64,000 bases of DNA from Actinokineospora baliensis (GTDB lineage Bacteria > Actinomycetota > Actinomycetes > Mycobacteriales > Pseudonocardiaceae): NCBI RefSeq assembly GCF_016907695.1, contig NZ_JAFBCK010000001.1, positions 1,364,001-1,428,000 on the forward strand, read 5' to 3'. This document shows positions 52,903-60,567 of this stretch, piece by piece (positions within the stretch are counted from its first letter, which is position 1; every line of letters begins with the position of its first letter). The notes under the pieces are model-generated. The model had not been told where the DNA came from. It was given only the letters and a program-made list of their open reading frames with translations, and ran no database searches. Made by a program: the position numbers and the translations under genes.

Positions 52903-53357
52903 GAGCGCAGCTCGATCACCGTCTTGCCGATACGGATCGGGACACCAAGTGGCACCCGGAGGGGTTGGGTGACCTTAGCCCGGTCCAGGTAGGTCCCGTT
53001 CGTCGAGCCCAGGTCTTCGACGTACCAGTCCGTCCCGCGCAGCGACAACCTCGCGTGCCGGGTCGAGGCGTAGTCGTCGTCGAGCACCAGCGTCGAGTCG
53101 TCGGCCCGACCCATCATGATCGGTCTGCCGTCCAGGGTGATCCGCGTGCCCGCCAGCGCGCCGTGCGTCACCACCAGCTGCCTCGGCGCCTTCCCGCGCA
53201 TCTTCGCCGCGGTCGACTTGCGGAACCCCGGCACCGCCACCCGCAGCCCGGACGCGGCGTAGAGGTCCGAGCGGACCACCCGCAACGCGGCGAGCACGAA
53301 CAGCCAGAGCAGGGCCAGGAACCCCGCTCTGGTCAGCTGCATCACCAACTCAGGCAC
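52899..53357 (-). CDS. fhaB: FHA-domain protein FhaB (FipA)
   Basis: A 152-residue protein. An N-terminal membrane helix (about 8-28) precedes an FHA domain (about 75-150) that reads phosphothreonine, with MGRADDSTLVLDDDYASTRHARL and LGSTNGTYLD. It starts with GTG at 53357. The 259-bp gap to fhaA shows no gene. Confidence 0.94.
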   Translation of the reverse strand: MPELVMQLTRAGFLALLWLFVLAALRVVRSDLYAASGLRVAVPGFRKSTAAKMRGKAPRQLVVTHGALAGTRITLDGRPIMMGRADDSTLVLDDDYASTRHARLSLRGTDWYVEDLGSTNGTYLDRAKVTQPLRVPLGVPIRIGKTVIELRS

Positions 53358-53616
53358 TTGTTGCGACCGCTCCGCTTCTCAGGGTGTGCACCACCGCGTG
53401 ACCACCGCGCCGGTGGCCTGGCCGCGGTGGCCACCACTCGTGGTGACCAGCTCGTCCAATTCGACAGTGTCCAACGTGACGATGAGGACTGCCCGGGTGA
53501 CCCCCGGACAGCCCTCAACTAGACGTCTGGCCGACCTCGTTCGTTGCCTTGCGCGACCCGGGCTTCCCCGACCCGGGGCACCCGACCACCCGCGACGAGC
53601 GCCAGGCGCCGCGCGC

Positions 53617-54840
53617 TCAGCCCTGGGTGCGGAACACCAGCGACGAGTGGCCGATCCGCACGACGTCGCCATCGGCCAGCTGCCAGGTCTGCACCGGCGT
53701 GCCGTTGACGGTCGTGCCGTTGGTCGAACCGAGGTCGGCCAGCGTCGCGCTCTGCCCGTCCCAGGTGATCTCCAGGTGGCGCCGCGACACCCCGGTGTCG
53801 GGCAGCCGGAAGTCCGCGTCCTGGCCGCGGCCGACCACGTTGCCGCCCTGCTTGAGCGAGTAGTTGCGGTTGGAGCCGTCGTCGAGCTGCAGGCTCGCCG
53901 CGAGCTGGCGGGGACCGGTCTGCACCGCGGGCGGGGCGTAACCGCCCTGGTGCCCGTACGGGTCCTGGCCGTAGCCCTGCTGCTGGCCGTAGCCCTGGTC
54001 GTAGCCGCCCTGCTGCTGGCCGTAGCCCTGCTGCTGCTGACCGTAACCCTGGTCGTACCCGCCCTGCTGGCCGTAACCCTGCTGGTCGTAGCCGCCCTGC
54101 TGCTGCTGGCCGTAACCGCCGCCCTGCTGGCCGTAACCCTGCTGCTGGTCGTACCCGCCCTGCTGCTGGCCGTAGCCCTGCTGCTGCTGACCGTAACCCT
54201 GGTCATAGCCACCCTGCTGCTGGCCATAGCCCTGGTCGTAACCACCGCCCTGCTGCGGTGGCTGCTGGCCGTAGCCGTGACCGTAGTTGGGATCGTTGCC
54301 GTACTGGCCCTGGCCGTACCCGTATTGCTGCTGTCCGTACGGGTCACCATCAGGCGCCTGGCCGTAGCCGGGAGGCTGGCTCATGGATCGGTCTCCTGCG
54401 TTGCGGGGTTGTGCCTGCCGTCTGCCTGCCTGCTGGCCTGCACCGCCGGTGGGAGGACTTGCCTTCACATCGGGGTCGACGGTAGAGCGGGTTCGGAACT
54501 GTCCGGTGTGCAGCGCGTCGGAGCGCTCCAAGGAGACTACGACGTCACCATAGGTATCCCACCCGTGCTCGGTGAGATGCTCGGCCACGCAGTCCGCCAA
54601 CAGCGCCCTCATGCGGTCCTCGTCACCCGCGAAGTTCTGGTGATCGGCCGGACCCAACTGCACCACGTAGTGGTTGGGTGCGAGGAGCCGACCACCCGCC
54701 AACTCGCGGATGTTGTCCTCGCCCTCGCGCTGCAGCGCCTGCGCCACCTCCTGCGGCACGACGTTGCCACCGAACACGCGCGCGAAGGTGTGCCCGACGA
54801 CGTCCTCCAGCTTGCGGTTCAACCGCTGGCCGATGCCCAT
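53617..54840 (-). CDS. fhaA: FHA-domain protein FhaA with Gly/Tyr/Gln-rich low-complexity region
   Basis: A 407-residue protein in three parts. The N-terminal DUF3662 domain (about 1-115, starting MGIGQRLNRKLEDVVGHTF) matches FhaA. Residues about 155-310 are a run of GYGQQQ and GGYDQ units. The C-terminal FHA domain (about 320-407) has VVGRGQDADFRL, VSRRHLEI and LGSTNGTTVNG. In mycobacteria FhaA binds the phosphorylated MviN pseudokinase, and the partner gene here is at 5779-7344. A GGAAGGAGG ribosome site and a TACGAT -10 candidate (54873-54878, minus strand) mark the promoter of the whole operon. Confidence 0.95.
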   Translation of the reverse strand: MGIGQRLNRKLEDVVGHTFARVFGGNVVPQEVAQALQREGEDNIRELAGGRLLAPNHYVVQLGPADHQNFAGDEDRMRALLADCVAEHLTEHGWDTYGDVVVSLERSDALHTGQFRTRSTVDPDVKASPPTGGAGQQAGRRQAQPRNAGDRSMSQPPGYGQAPDGDPYGQQQYGYGQGQYGNDPNYGHGYGQQPPQQGGGYDQGYGQQQGGYDQGYGQQQQGYGQQQGGYDQQQGYGQQGGGYGQQQQGGYDQQGYGQQGGYDQGYGQQQQGYGQQQGGYDQGYGQQQGYGQDPYGHQGGYAPPAVQTGPRQLAASLQLDDGSNRNYSLKQGGNVVGRGQDADFRLPDTGVSRRHLEITWDGQSATLADLGSTNGTTVNGTPVQTWQLADGDVVRIGHSSLVFRTQG

Positions 54841-54872
54841 GGGGCCTCCTTCCCGCTCGTGCTCCTGCCCCG

Positions 54873-54878
54873 ATCGTA
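54873..54878 (-). promoter_or_regulatory. Candidate -10 of the fhaA-pknB operon
   Basis: TACGAT on the minus strand, 33 bases before the fhaA ATG and upstream of a perfect GGAAGGAGG ribosome site. Confidence 0.4.
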
Positions 54879-54969
54879 TCCGGGCGCGCCGTGCAGGACA
54901 CGGGTATGTGCGAACCGGGTTTTCGACCGTGCTAGTGTTCTGCACGTCCCGCAGGGGACACCCGCACTC

Positions 54970-55052
54970 GGGCGAGTGGCGGAATGGCAGACGCGCACGG
55001 TTCAGGTCCGTGTGTCCGAAAGGACGTGAGGGTTCAACTCCCTCCTCGCCCA
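54970..55052 (+). tRNA. tRNA-Leu(CAG)
   Basis: An 83-base class II tRNA with a variable arm (TGTCCGAAAGGACG). The acceptor GGGCGAG pairs with CTCGCCC. The anticodon stem CACGG/CCGTG holds loop TTCAGGT with anticodon CAG. CCA is not encoded. Confidence 0.97.
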
Positions 55053-55059
55053 CGGCCTC

Positions 55060-55128
55060 GGCCGACCCATGTCCACGGAGAGCGTGGACCGGGTCGGCCG
55101 TTTTCGTATCTGGGGGCCGAGCCCCCAG
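55060..55128 (+). terminator. Three-stem module downstream of tRNA-Leu
   Basis: Stem I (55060-55066 with 55093-55099, perfect 7 bp) encloses stem II (GTCCAC with GTGGAC, 7-base loop). A GTTTTCGTAT linker leads to stem III (8 bp, 55110-55117 with 55121-55128, loop CGA). It begins 8 bases after the tRNA, as does the copy after tRNA-Ile. Confidence 0.8.
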
Positions 55129-55561
55129 ACCCCGACGGTGCGATCGCTCCCGACCCGGCGTGGTTGGGGTCGGTCCGGCGCGGTTGATCTTGCACCTCTC
55201 CCTCTGCGTTTCTCTTCCGCTGTTCTTCTTTGTTGGGGGGCAAATTGTTGAAGGGGAAAGGGGATTTGCGAGGGGGGTGGGGGGAACTTGGGGCGGGGGG
55301 TGGTCGTTGGGGGACTGTGGGTAGTTGAGGGGTGGGGGCGGTGAGTGGGGGGTCACCCAGACGGCGGCACAGTCGGGGTGAAGTCGGGATGTCGGTCGTC
55401 GACCGGTTACCGACCGCTTGGCGCCGCCGGTCGCAGGGGAGCGGTTCTGGGGTCTTAAACGTCCTGGGCTAACTGGTACTCAATTGAAGTACCGAATCGA
55501 ACACCACGAAGATCGGCAGCGCGGACTGGCGACGCGGGGTGGTAGCGAAGGGCGGAAGTTC
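55129..55561. other. Gap upstream of the unknown gene at 55562
   Basis: About 430 bp. The first part is T-rich then strongly G-rich and has no coding character. An imperfect palindrome, GGTACT-CAATTG-A-AGTACC at 55475-55493, lies about 70 bp before the next start and could be an operator. Confidence 0.5.
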
Positions 55562-56182
55562 GTGACCGGCATTCCTGGGCGCACAGCGGTAACCGAGAGC
55601 CTGAAGGCACTGCCCGCGCAGCTCACCCCGCCGGTCGAGCTCCCCGCCGGGGTGCACGAGTTGGCCGTGTCCGCGGCGGCCGCGCTGGGCTGGGCCGGGA
55701 CCGTGCTGCCGGAGATGACGCTGCACGGGCGGCGGGTGTGCCTGGTGGTCGACCTCAAGGCCGATGTGCACGCCGAGCGGATCTGCCTGGGCCAGGAGCC
55801 GGTGACCGACCGGGCGAGTGTGTCCACTTGGGCGTGGCCGGAGCTGCACGGCCGCGTGCCGGAGCCCGCCGTCCGCATCGTCGGTGCCATCGCGGTCGCG
55901 CGGCACTGGCGCACCGGGCTGGCCAACGCCGTGCCGTTCCTGCGCTACGGCGACACCGCGATGGTGCTGCCCACCTCCGCCGTGCTGACCCACGACTACC
56001 TGGCCAACTGCCTGCCCCGCTCCCGCGCCTACGGTGTCGCGATCGTCAGCGCCGAGCCGGATGCCAAGGTCGAGCTGGACCTGCCCGGCCGCCAGGAGCG
56101 CGCGTACCCGGAGGTCGACGCCCTCTACCGCTGGGTCAGCGAGCTGGCCTACGACCAGATCCTCGAGGGCGCCGCCCACTAG
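55562..56182 (+). CDS. Conserved-looking protein of unknown function
   Basis: A 206-residue soluble protein with normal high-GC codon use. No motif is recognised. It has no signal peptide or membrane helix, one Cys-containing strand (RRVCLVVDLKADVHAERICLG has two Cys) and a C-terminal acidic helix. The GTG at 55562 follows GGCGGAAG; a longer frame to 55418 lacks coding character. It is convergent with the lactone oxidase gene. Confidence 0.65.
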   Translation: MTGIPGRTAVTESLKALPAQLTPPVELPAGVHELAVSAAAALGWAGTVLPEMTLHGRRVCLVVDLKADVHAERICLGQEPVTDRASVSTWAWPELHGRVPEPAVRIVGAIAVARHWRTGLANAVPFLRYGDTAMVLPTSAVLTHDYLANCLPRSRAYGVAIVSAEPDAKVELDLPGRQERAYPEVDALYRWVSELAYDQILEGAAH

Positions 56183-56188
56183 GGCTCC

Positions 56189-57502
56189 TCAGATCGGCCC
56201 GAAAACCCGGTCGCAGTAAGGGTTCCGGAAGCGGCCGTCCGGGTCCACTTCGGACCGGACCCGGGTGAAGTCGTCGAACCGGGGGTAGCGGGCGCGCAGG
56301 GCTTCGGCGTCGAGGGTGTGCACCTTCCCCCAGTGCGGCCGCCCGCCGACCGCGCTGACGATCGATTCGAACAACGAGAAGTACGCCAGGTACGGCATCC
56401 CGCGGTACTGGTGGATCGCGATGTAGGCGCACTCGCGCTCGTGCGCTGTGGACAACCAGATGTCATCGGCTGCGGCGAAGCGCACCTCAACGGGGAACAT
56501 CACCGGTTCGACCAATTGGGGGACCCTGGCGCGCAGTTCGGCCAGCACCTCGCCCAGTGCCGCGCGCGGGATCGCGTACTCGGACTCGACGAACCGCACC
56601 CGCCTGCTGGTCACGAAAACCTTGTGCGACACGTCGCTGTAGGCGCGTGGCGACAGCACGGAGGCGGACAACCTGTTGAGGGGTTTGACCAATCGCGGGA
56701 CTAACCGGCCGATCTTGCACAAAGCGCCGAAGGCCGCGTTCTCCATGATCTCGTACTCGAAGAACTCGCGGGCCCGGCCGAGGGGCTGCGGGACCGCGCC
56801 CCCGGGCAGTCGGTTGTTGCGCTTGGTCAAGGCTTTCTGCCCGTAGGGGAACCAGTAGAACTCGAAGTGGTCGTTGTCCGCGCAGCTGTCGTCGAGTCCC
56901 TCGAGGACCGCGTCCAGGGGTTCCGGGCGTTCCTGGGCCGCCAGCGCGAACGCCGGTTCGGTGCGCAGCGTGACCGTGCTGATCACACCGAGTGCGCCGA
57001 GGCCGATCCTGGCCGCGGCGAACAGGTCCGGGCGCTCGGTGGCCGAGCAGCGCGCGACCGTTCCGTCCGCCAGCGCCAGTTCCAGGGCACTCACCTGGGT
57101 GGCGATCCCGCCGAGCCGGGCGCCGGTGCCGTGCGTGCCGGTGGCGATCGCGCCGGAGATGGTCTGCGCGTCGATGTCGCCGAGGTTGGCCATCGCGCGG
57201 CCGAGCCGGTCGAGTTCGGTGTTGAGCGCGGCCAGTGTCGTGCCGGAGCGGACGGTGACCTCGGCGCCGTCGACGGCGGTCACCCCGGTCCAGCCGGACA
57301 GGTCGAGCGCGACGCCGTGCGCGGCGGCGGCCGGGGTGAAGGAGTGCCCGCTTCCCCTGGCCCGCACGGTCAACCCGCGCTCGGCCGCCGAGGTGATCGC
57401 CGCGCTGATCTGCTCGGTCGTGCGCGGCGCGAGCACCTCCGCCGCGGTCGCCGACTCGGTGCCCGCCCAGTTGCGCCAGGCCAGTGCCGCTGTCTCCGCC
57501 AT
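56189..57502 (-). CDS. FAD-linked sugar-lactone oxidase (D-arabinono-1,4-lactone/L-gulonolactone type)
   Basis: A 437-residue VAO-family flavoenzyme that oxidises aldonolactones. The FAD domain contains VRARGSGHSFTPAAAAHG, where the His is the usual covalent FAD site, and IATGTHGTG. The ALO C-terminal domain ends with HWGKVHTL and RFRNPYCDRVFG. It is divergent from the aldolase/racemase-like gene across a 72-bp gap that contains an inverted repeat. Confidence 0.9.
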   Translation of the reverse strand: MAETAALAWRNWAGTESATAAEVLAPRTTEQISAAITSAAERGLTVRARGSGHSFTPAAAAHGVALDLSGWTGVTAVDGAEVTVRSGTTLAALNTELDRLGRAMANLGDIDAQTISGAIATGTHGTGARLGGIATQVSALELALADGTVARCSATERPDLFAAARIGLGALGVISTVTLRTEPAFALAAQERPEPLDAVLEGLDDSCADNDHFEFYWFPYGQKALTKRNNRLPGGAVPQPLGRAREFFEYEIMENAAFGALCKIGRLVPRLVKPLNRLSASVLSPRAYSDVSHKVFVTSRRVRFVESEYAIPRAALGEVLAELRARVPQLVEPVMFPVEVRFAAADDIWLSTAHERECAYIAIHQYRGMPYLAYFSLFESIVSAVGGRPHWGKVHTLDAEALRARYPRFDDFTRVRSEVDPDGRFRNPYCDRVFGPI

Positions 57503-57527
57503 CGAACCTCCCGTGCCGCAACGCTAA

Positions 57528-57542
57528 GTGAATCCAGTTCAC
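57528..57542. promoter_or_regulatory. Inverted repeat in the divergent oxidase/aldolase promoter
   Basis: GTGAATCCAGTTCAC, with GTGAA/TTCAC arms and a 5-base centre. The size and position suit a TetR-type operator, and a TetR gene closes this cluster. Confidence 0.5.
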
Positions 57543-57574
57543 ATTTCAATACCGCATGACGTACGGTTGGCGGT

Positions 57575-58783
57575 GTGCGCACCCAACGCGACCGCCTCGA
57601 CACCGCCACCGCACACCTCGACCCACCGGTCGCCGTGGTGGACCTCGACGCCTTCGACCGCAACGCCGCCGATCTGCTGCGCCGCGCCGACGGCCGCCCG
57701 ATCCGGGTGGCCAGCAAATCGGTGCGCTGCCGCTACCTGCTCGAACGCGCCCTGCGCCGTCCCGGGTTCGCCGGGGTGATGAGCTACGCGCTGCCGGAGG
57801 CGCTGTGGCTGACCCGGGTGTGGGCGGGCACCGACCTCGCGGACACCGACATCCTGGTCGCCTACCCGACCGCGGACCACTCGGCGCTGCGCGCGCTCGC
57901 CGAGGACGACACCGCCCGCCGACTCGTGTCGCTGACCGTCGACTCCGTCGACCACCTCGACCTGGTCGACGCCGTGCTCGGTGCCGACCACCCGGAGATC
58001 CGGCTCTGCCTGGAGTTGGACGTGTCGTGGCGCCCGCTGCGCGGCAGCGGCAAGGTCCACATCGGCGCCCGCCGCTCGCCGGTGTTCACCCCGGCCGAGG
58101 CCGAGGACCTCGCTCGGGCCATCGCGGCGCGGCCGGGTTTCCGGCTCGTGGGGGTCATGGGCTACGAGGGGCAGATCGCGGGGATGGGTGATCGGCCCGC
58201 GGGCAAGCCGCTGCTGGGCGCGGCGTTGCGTTGGGTCCAGCGGGAATCCGCCGGGGAACTGACCGCTCGGCGCACGCGGGCGGTCACCGCCATCAGCGCG
58301 GTCGCACCGCTGGAGTTCGTCAACGGCGGCGGGACCGGCAGCATCGAGACCACCAGGCTCGACCCGTCGGTCACCGAGATCGCCGCCGGGTCGGGGTTGA
58401 TCGGTCCGGGCCTGTTCGACCACTACCGCCGGTTCACCCCGCGACCGGCCGTGTTGTTCGCGGTACCGGTGGTGCGCCTGCCCGCCCCCGGCATCGCCAC
58501 CGTGCTCGGCGGCGGCTACCTCGCCTCCGGACCGGCCAACCGCGACCGGCTGCCGGTGCCGCACCTGCCGGAAGGTCTACGGCTGTTGCCGCTCGAAGGT
58601 GCGGGCGAGGTGCAGACCCCGCTCACCGGTGCCGACGGGCTGCGCGTCGGCGACCGGGTGTGGTTTCGGCACGCGAAGGCGGGGGAACTCGCGGAGCGGT
58701 TCACCGAGTACCAGGTGCTGGCGGGTGATTCCGTGGTCCGCGCGGTCCCCACCTACCGCGGTGAGGGGCACAGCTTCGGCTAG
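57575..58783 (+). CDS. Amino-acid deaminase/aldolase (alanine racemase fold, D-threonine aldolase-like)
   Basis: A 402-residue fold-type III PLP enzyme. The PLP lysine lies in RVASKSVRCRYLLERAL near residue 49. GVMGYEGQIAG and the phosphate-binding FVNGGGTGS are family marks; the C-terminal metal-site region contains GEGHSFG. Members act as D-threonine aldolases or D-serine deaminases and are often paired with D-arabinono-lactone oxidase genes, as here. Its stop overlaps the convergent TetR stop. Confidence 0.85.
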   Translation: MRTQRDRLDTATAHLDPPVAVVDLDAFDRNAADLLRRADGRPIRVASKSVRCRYLLERALRRPGFAGVMSYALPEALWLTRVWAGTDLADTDILVAYPTADHSALRALAEDDTARRLVSLTVDSVDHLDLVDAVLGADHPEIRLCLELDVSWRPLRGSGKVHIGARRSPVFTPAEAEDLARAIAARPGFRLVGVMGYEGQIAGMGDRPAGKPLLGAALRWVQRESAGELTARRTRAVTAISAVAPLEFVNGGGTGSIETTRLDPSVTEIAAGSGLIGPGLFDHYRRFTPRPAVLFAVPVVRLPAPGIATVLGGGYLASGPANRDRLPVPHLPEGLRLLPLEGAGEVQTPLTGADGLRVGDRVWFRHAKAGELAERFTEYQVLAGDSVVRAVPTYRGEGHSFG

Positions 58784-59409
58784 CGCGCCTGCTCGACCAC
58801 CTTCATCTGACCGGACAGGTAGCTGCGCACCACCATCTTCGCCTCGGCGATCACCATCGCCTCGGGGAACAGCTTGCGCCGGAAGGCGAGGTTGAGGATC
58901 CCGTCGGCGATCTCGTTGGCCACCGCGACCGGCAGCCGGATGTCCTCGAACGGGATGCCGAACCGGTCGGCCAGGAAGGAGGCCAGGTTCTCCGCGATCA
59001 CCGTGTTGTTGTCCCGCTCGCCGTCGATCAGCCGCAGGTCGACCACGTCGCCGAAGCGGATCCGGCTGAACCCGGGCACTTCGCGGTACATCCGCACGTA
59101 GCTGTCGAAGATCAGGTCGGCGCCGTCCCACCAGTGCTGCAGGTGCGCTTCGTCGAGCCTGCGGCCGATCTCGGCCATGAACTGGTCCAGGTTGCGCTGG
59201 GTCAGCGCCTGCACGACCGCCCGCTTGTCCGGGAAGAACTGGTAGAGCGACCCGACCGCCACCCCCGCGCGCTCCGCGATGAGTGTGGTGGTGACCCCGT
59301 CGTAGCCGAGTTCGTCGACCAGCTCCGCGCACGCCTCGAGCATCCTTTGCACGCGCTTGGCGCTGCGCTGCTGCACGGGTTGGCGGCGGAGTGGGGTAGG
59401 GCTGGCCAC
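58780..59409 (-). CDS. TetR family regulator
   Basis: A 209-residue regulator. The helix-turn-helix is TTLIAERAGVAVGSLYQFFPDKRAVVQAL (about 40-68). The GTG at 59409 follows AGGAGGAG with good spacing and is preferred over an in-frame ATG at 59451. It is likely the regulator of the oxidase-aldolase pair, through the inverted repeat at 57528-57542. Confidence 0.88.
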   Translation of the reverse strand: MASPTPLRRQPVQQRSAKRVQRMLEACAELVDELGYDGVTTTLIAERAGVAVGSLYQFFPDKRAVVQALTQRNLDQFMAEIGRRLDEAHLQHWWDGADLIFDSYVRMYREVPGFSRIRFGDVVDLRLIDGERDNNTVIAENLASFLADRFGIPFEDIRLPVAVANEIADGILNLAFRRKLFPEAMVIAEAKMVVRSYLSGQMKVVEQAR

Positions 59410-59535
59410 AGCGTCTCCTCCTGATCGCAGACGTTCATCTTGCCCGTCCAACGACTGAGGGAGACGCGCGAAATGGCCTCGACGCCACTTCCGGGACCAG
59501 TTTCGCGATTACCAACGGGTAATACCCGGGTGGAG

Positions 59536-59674
59536 CCGCGGACCGGTGCCGGTCGGGGACGCGAGAAAGCACATCAGCACCGGTCCGCGGAGTGCGCGGG
59601 GGCGGTGGGGCACCGCCCGGGGTCGGCGGTCTGGGCTCCGCGGCGTCCGGGGGAACGGCGGAACCCAGACCGCC
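59536..59674. other. Three consecutive hairpins between TetR and a small unknown gene
   Basis: Hairpin 1 is a perfect 14-bp stem (59536-59549 with 59577-59590) with a 27-base loop. Hairpin 2 is 8 bp (59600-59607 with 59611-59618, loop GGG). Hairpin 3 is 11 bp plus a CCGC/GCGG continuation (59625-59641 with 59658-59674), 4 bases beyond the stop of the minus-strand gene and probably its terminator. Confidence 0.7.
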
Positions 59675-59677
59675 TGC

Positions 59678-60025
59678 CTAGCGCGCGCTCGCGGTGAGGC
59701 GACGCGACTTGCGGCCGCCCTCTGCCTTGCGGCGCGTGGTGTGCTGGGGCGCCAGGCCCCCGGCGACGAGGTGCTCGTAGGCGGCGCGCCACACCGAGCA
59801 GGGCGCCTTCTGCTGGCGCCACCGGCTCGAGCAGGTGGGGCAGTTGCCCTTGGCGTCGGGCTCGTGCGCGGTCAGCATCGACCGCCAGCCCTCGGTGAGC
59901 CGGGGCAGCTCCGAGCGGGCTACCGACAGCAGCGACGGGGCGTCGGCCCGGTTCGCCAGTTCGGTGAGCATGTCCAGCCGCTCCCAAACGGCGCTGCGCA
60001 GGACCTGGCCGAGTATCTCGTCCAC
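59678..60025 (-). CDS. Small Cys-containing protein of unknown function
   Basis: A 115-residue protein from a GTG at 60025. The N-terminal half is helical (VWERLDMLTELANRA). The C-terminal half has a possible zinc knuckle, GNCPTCSSRWRQQKAPC, and a basic tail. It starts 14 bp after the preceding small gene, so they form a pair. The start is uncertain because no strong ribosome site is aligned. Confidence 0.65.
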   Translation of the reverse strand: MDEILGQVLRSAVWERLDMLTELANRADAPSLLSVARSELPRLTEGWRSMLTAHEPDAKGNCPTCSSRWRQQKAPCSVWRAAYEHLVAGGLAPQHTTRRKAEGGRKSRRLTASAR

Positions 60026-60038
60026 CTCAACGTCACCG

Positions 60039-60350
60039 TTACCTTTCCGCCTGTTCGGCGGCTTCGCGGAGGGCGTCGCGCAGCTGGCCGAGTTGGCCGC
60101 TGGAGAGCACCGCCGTCTCACCGGGTGGCCCGACCAGGACCACCTTGTTCTTCTCCACGAGCACCGTCAGGCACCGGTCGCGGTTGATCACGTCCCCGCA
60201 GGCGATGCGCCAGACCCGGCGCTCACCGACCGAGCCGTGCAACTCGCCCCGGAAGTCCCGGTGCGCCTCGGCGGTCACCTCGACGTGGGGTTCCACCCGC
60301 CTGGCCTGCGCTGCCGCCAAGGGGCTGGGAGCCGACCGGAGCAGTTCCAC
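60039..60350 (-). CDS. Small protein of unknown function
   Basis: A 103-residue protein from a GTG at 60350. It has a beta-rich centre (VWRIACGDVINRDRCLTVLVEKNKVV) with two Cys and an Ala/Glu-rich C-terminal helix. It is divergent from the XRE-TPR regulator across 217 bp. No family is recognised. Confidence 0.65.
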   Translation of the reverse strand: MELLRSAPSPLAAAQARRVEPHVEVTAEAHRDFRGELHGSVGERRVWRIACGDVINRDRCLTVLVEKNKVVLVGPPGETAVLSSGQLGQLRDALREAAEQAER

Positions 60351-60567
60351 GTTCTCGGTTTCCCTCCGTGCTCGTACGCTTACAACGAACTACATTGAGG
60401 CGTGCCGACCGGCAGTGGTGCGGCACAGCGCCGATCGGCGGTGGTTTCACGGTGAGCGGTCGACCGAGTTCGGTCGGACCGATCAGGTTCACCGATCCGC
60501 CCTTCTCGCTGCCTGTGAAGTGCGCTTACTCTGCGGTTGACGCCCGGCGGAGAGTGAGAGGGGCGGA

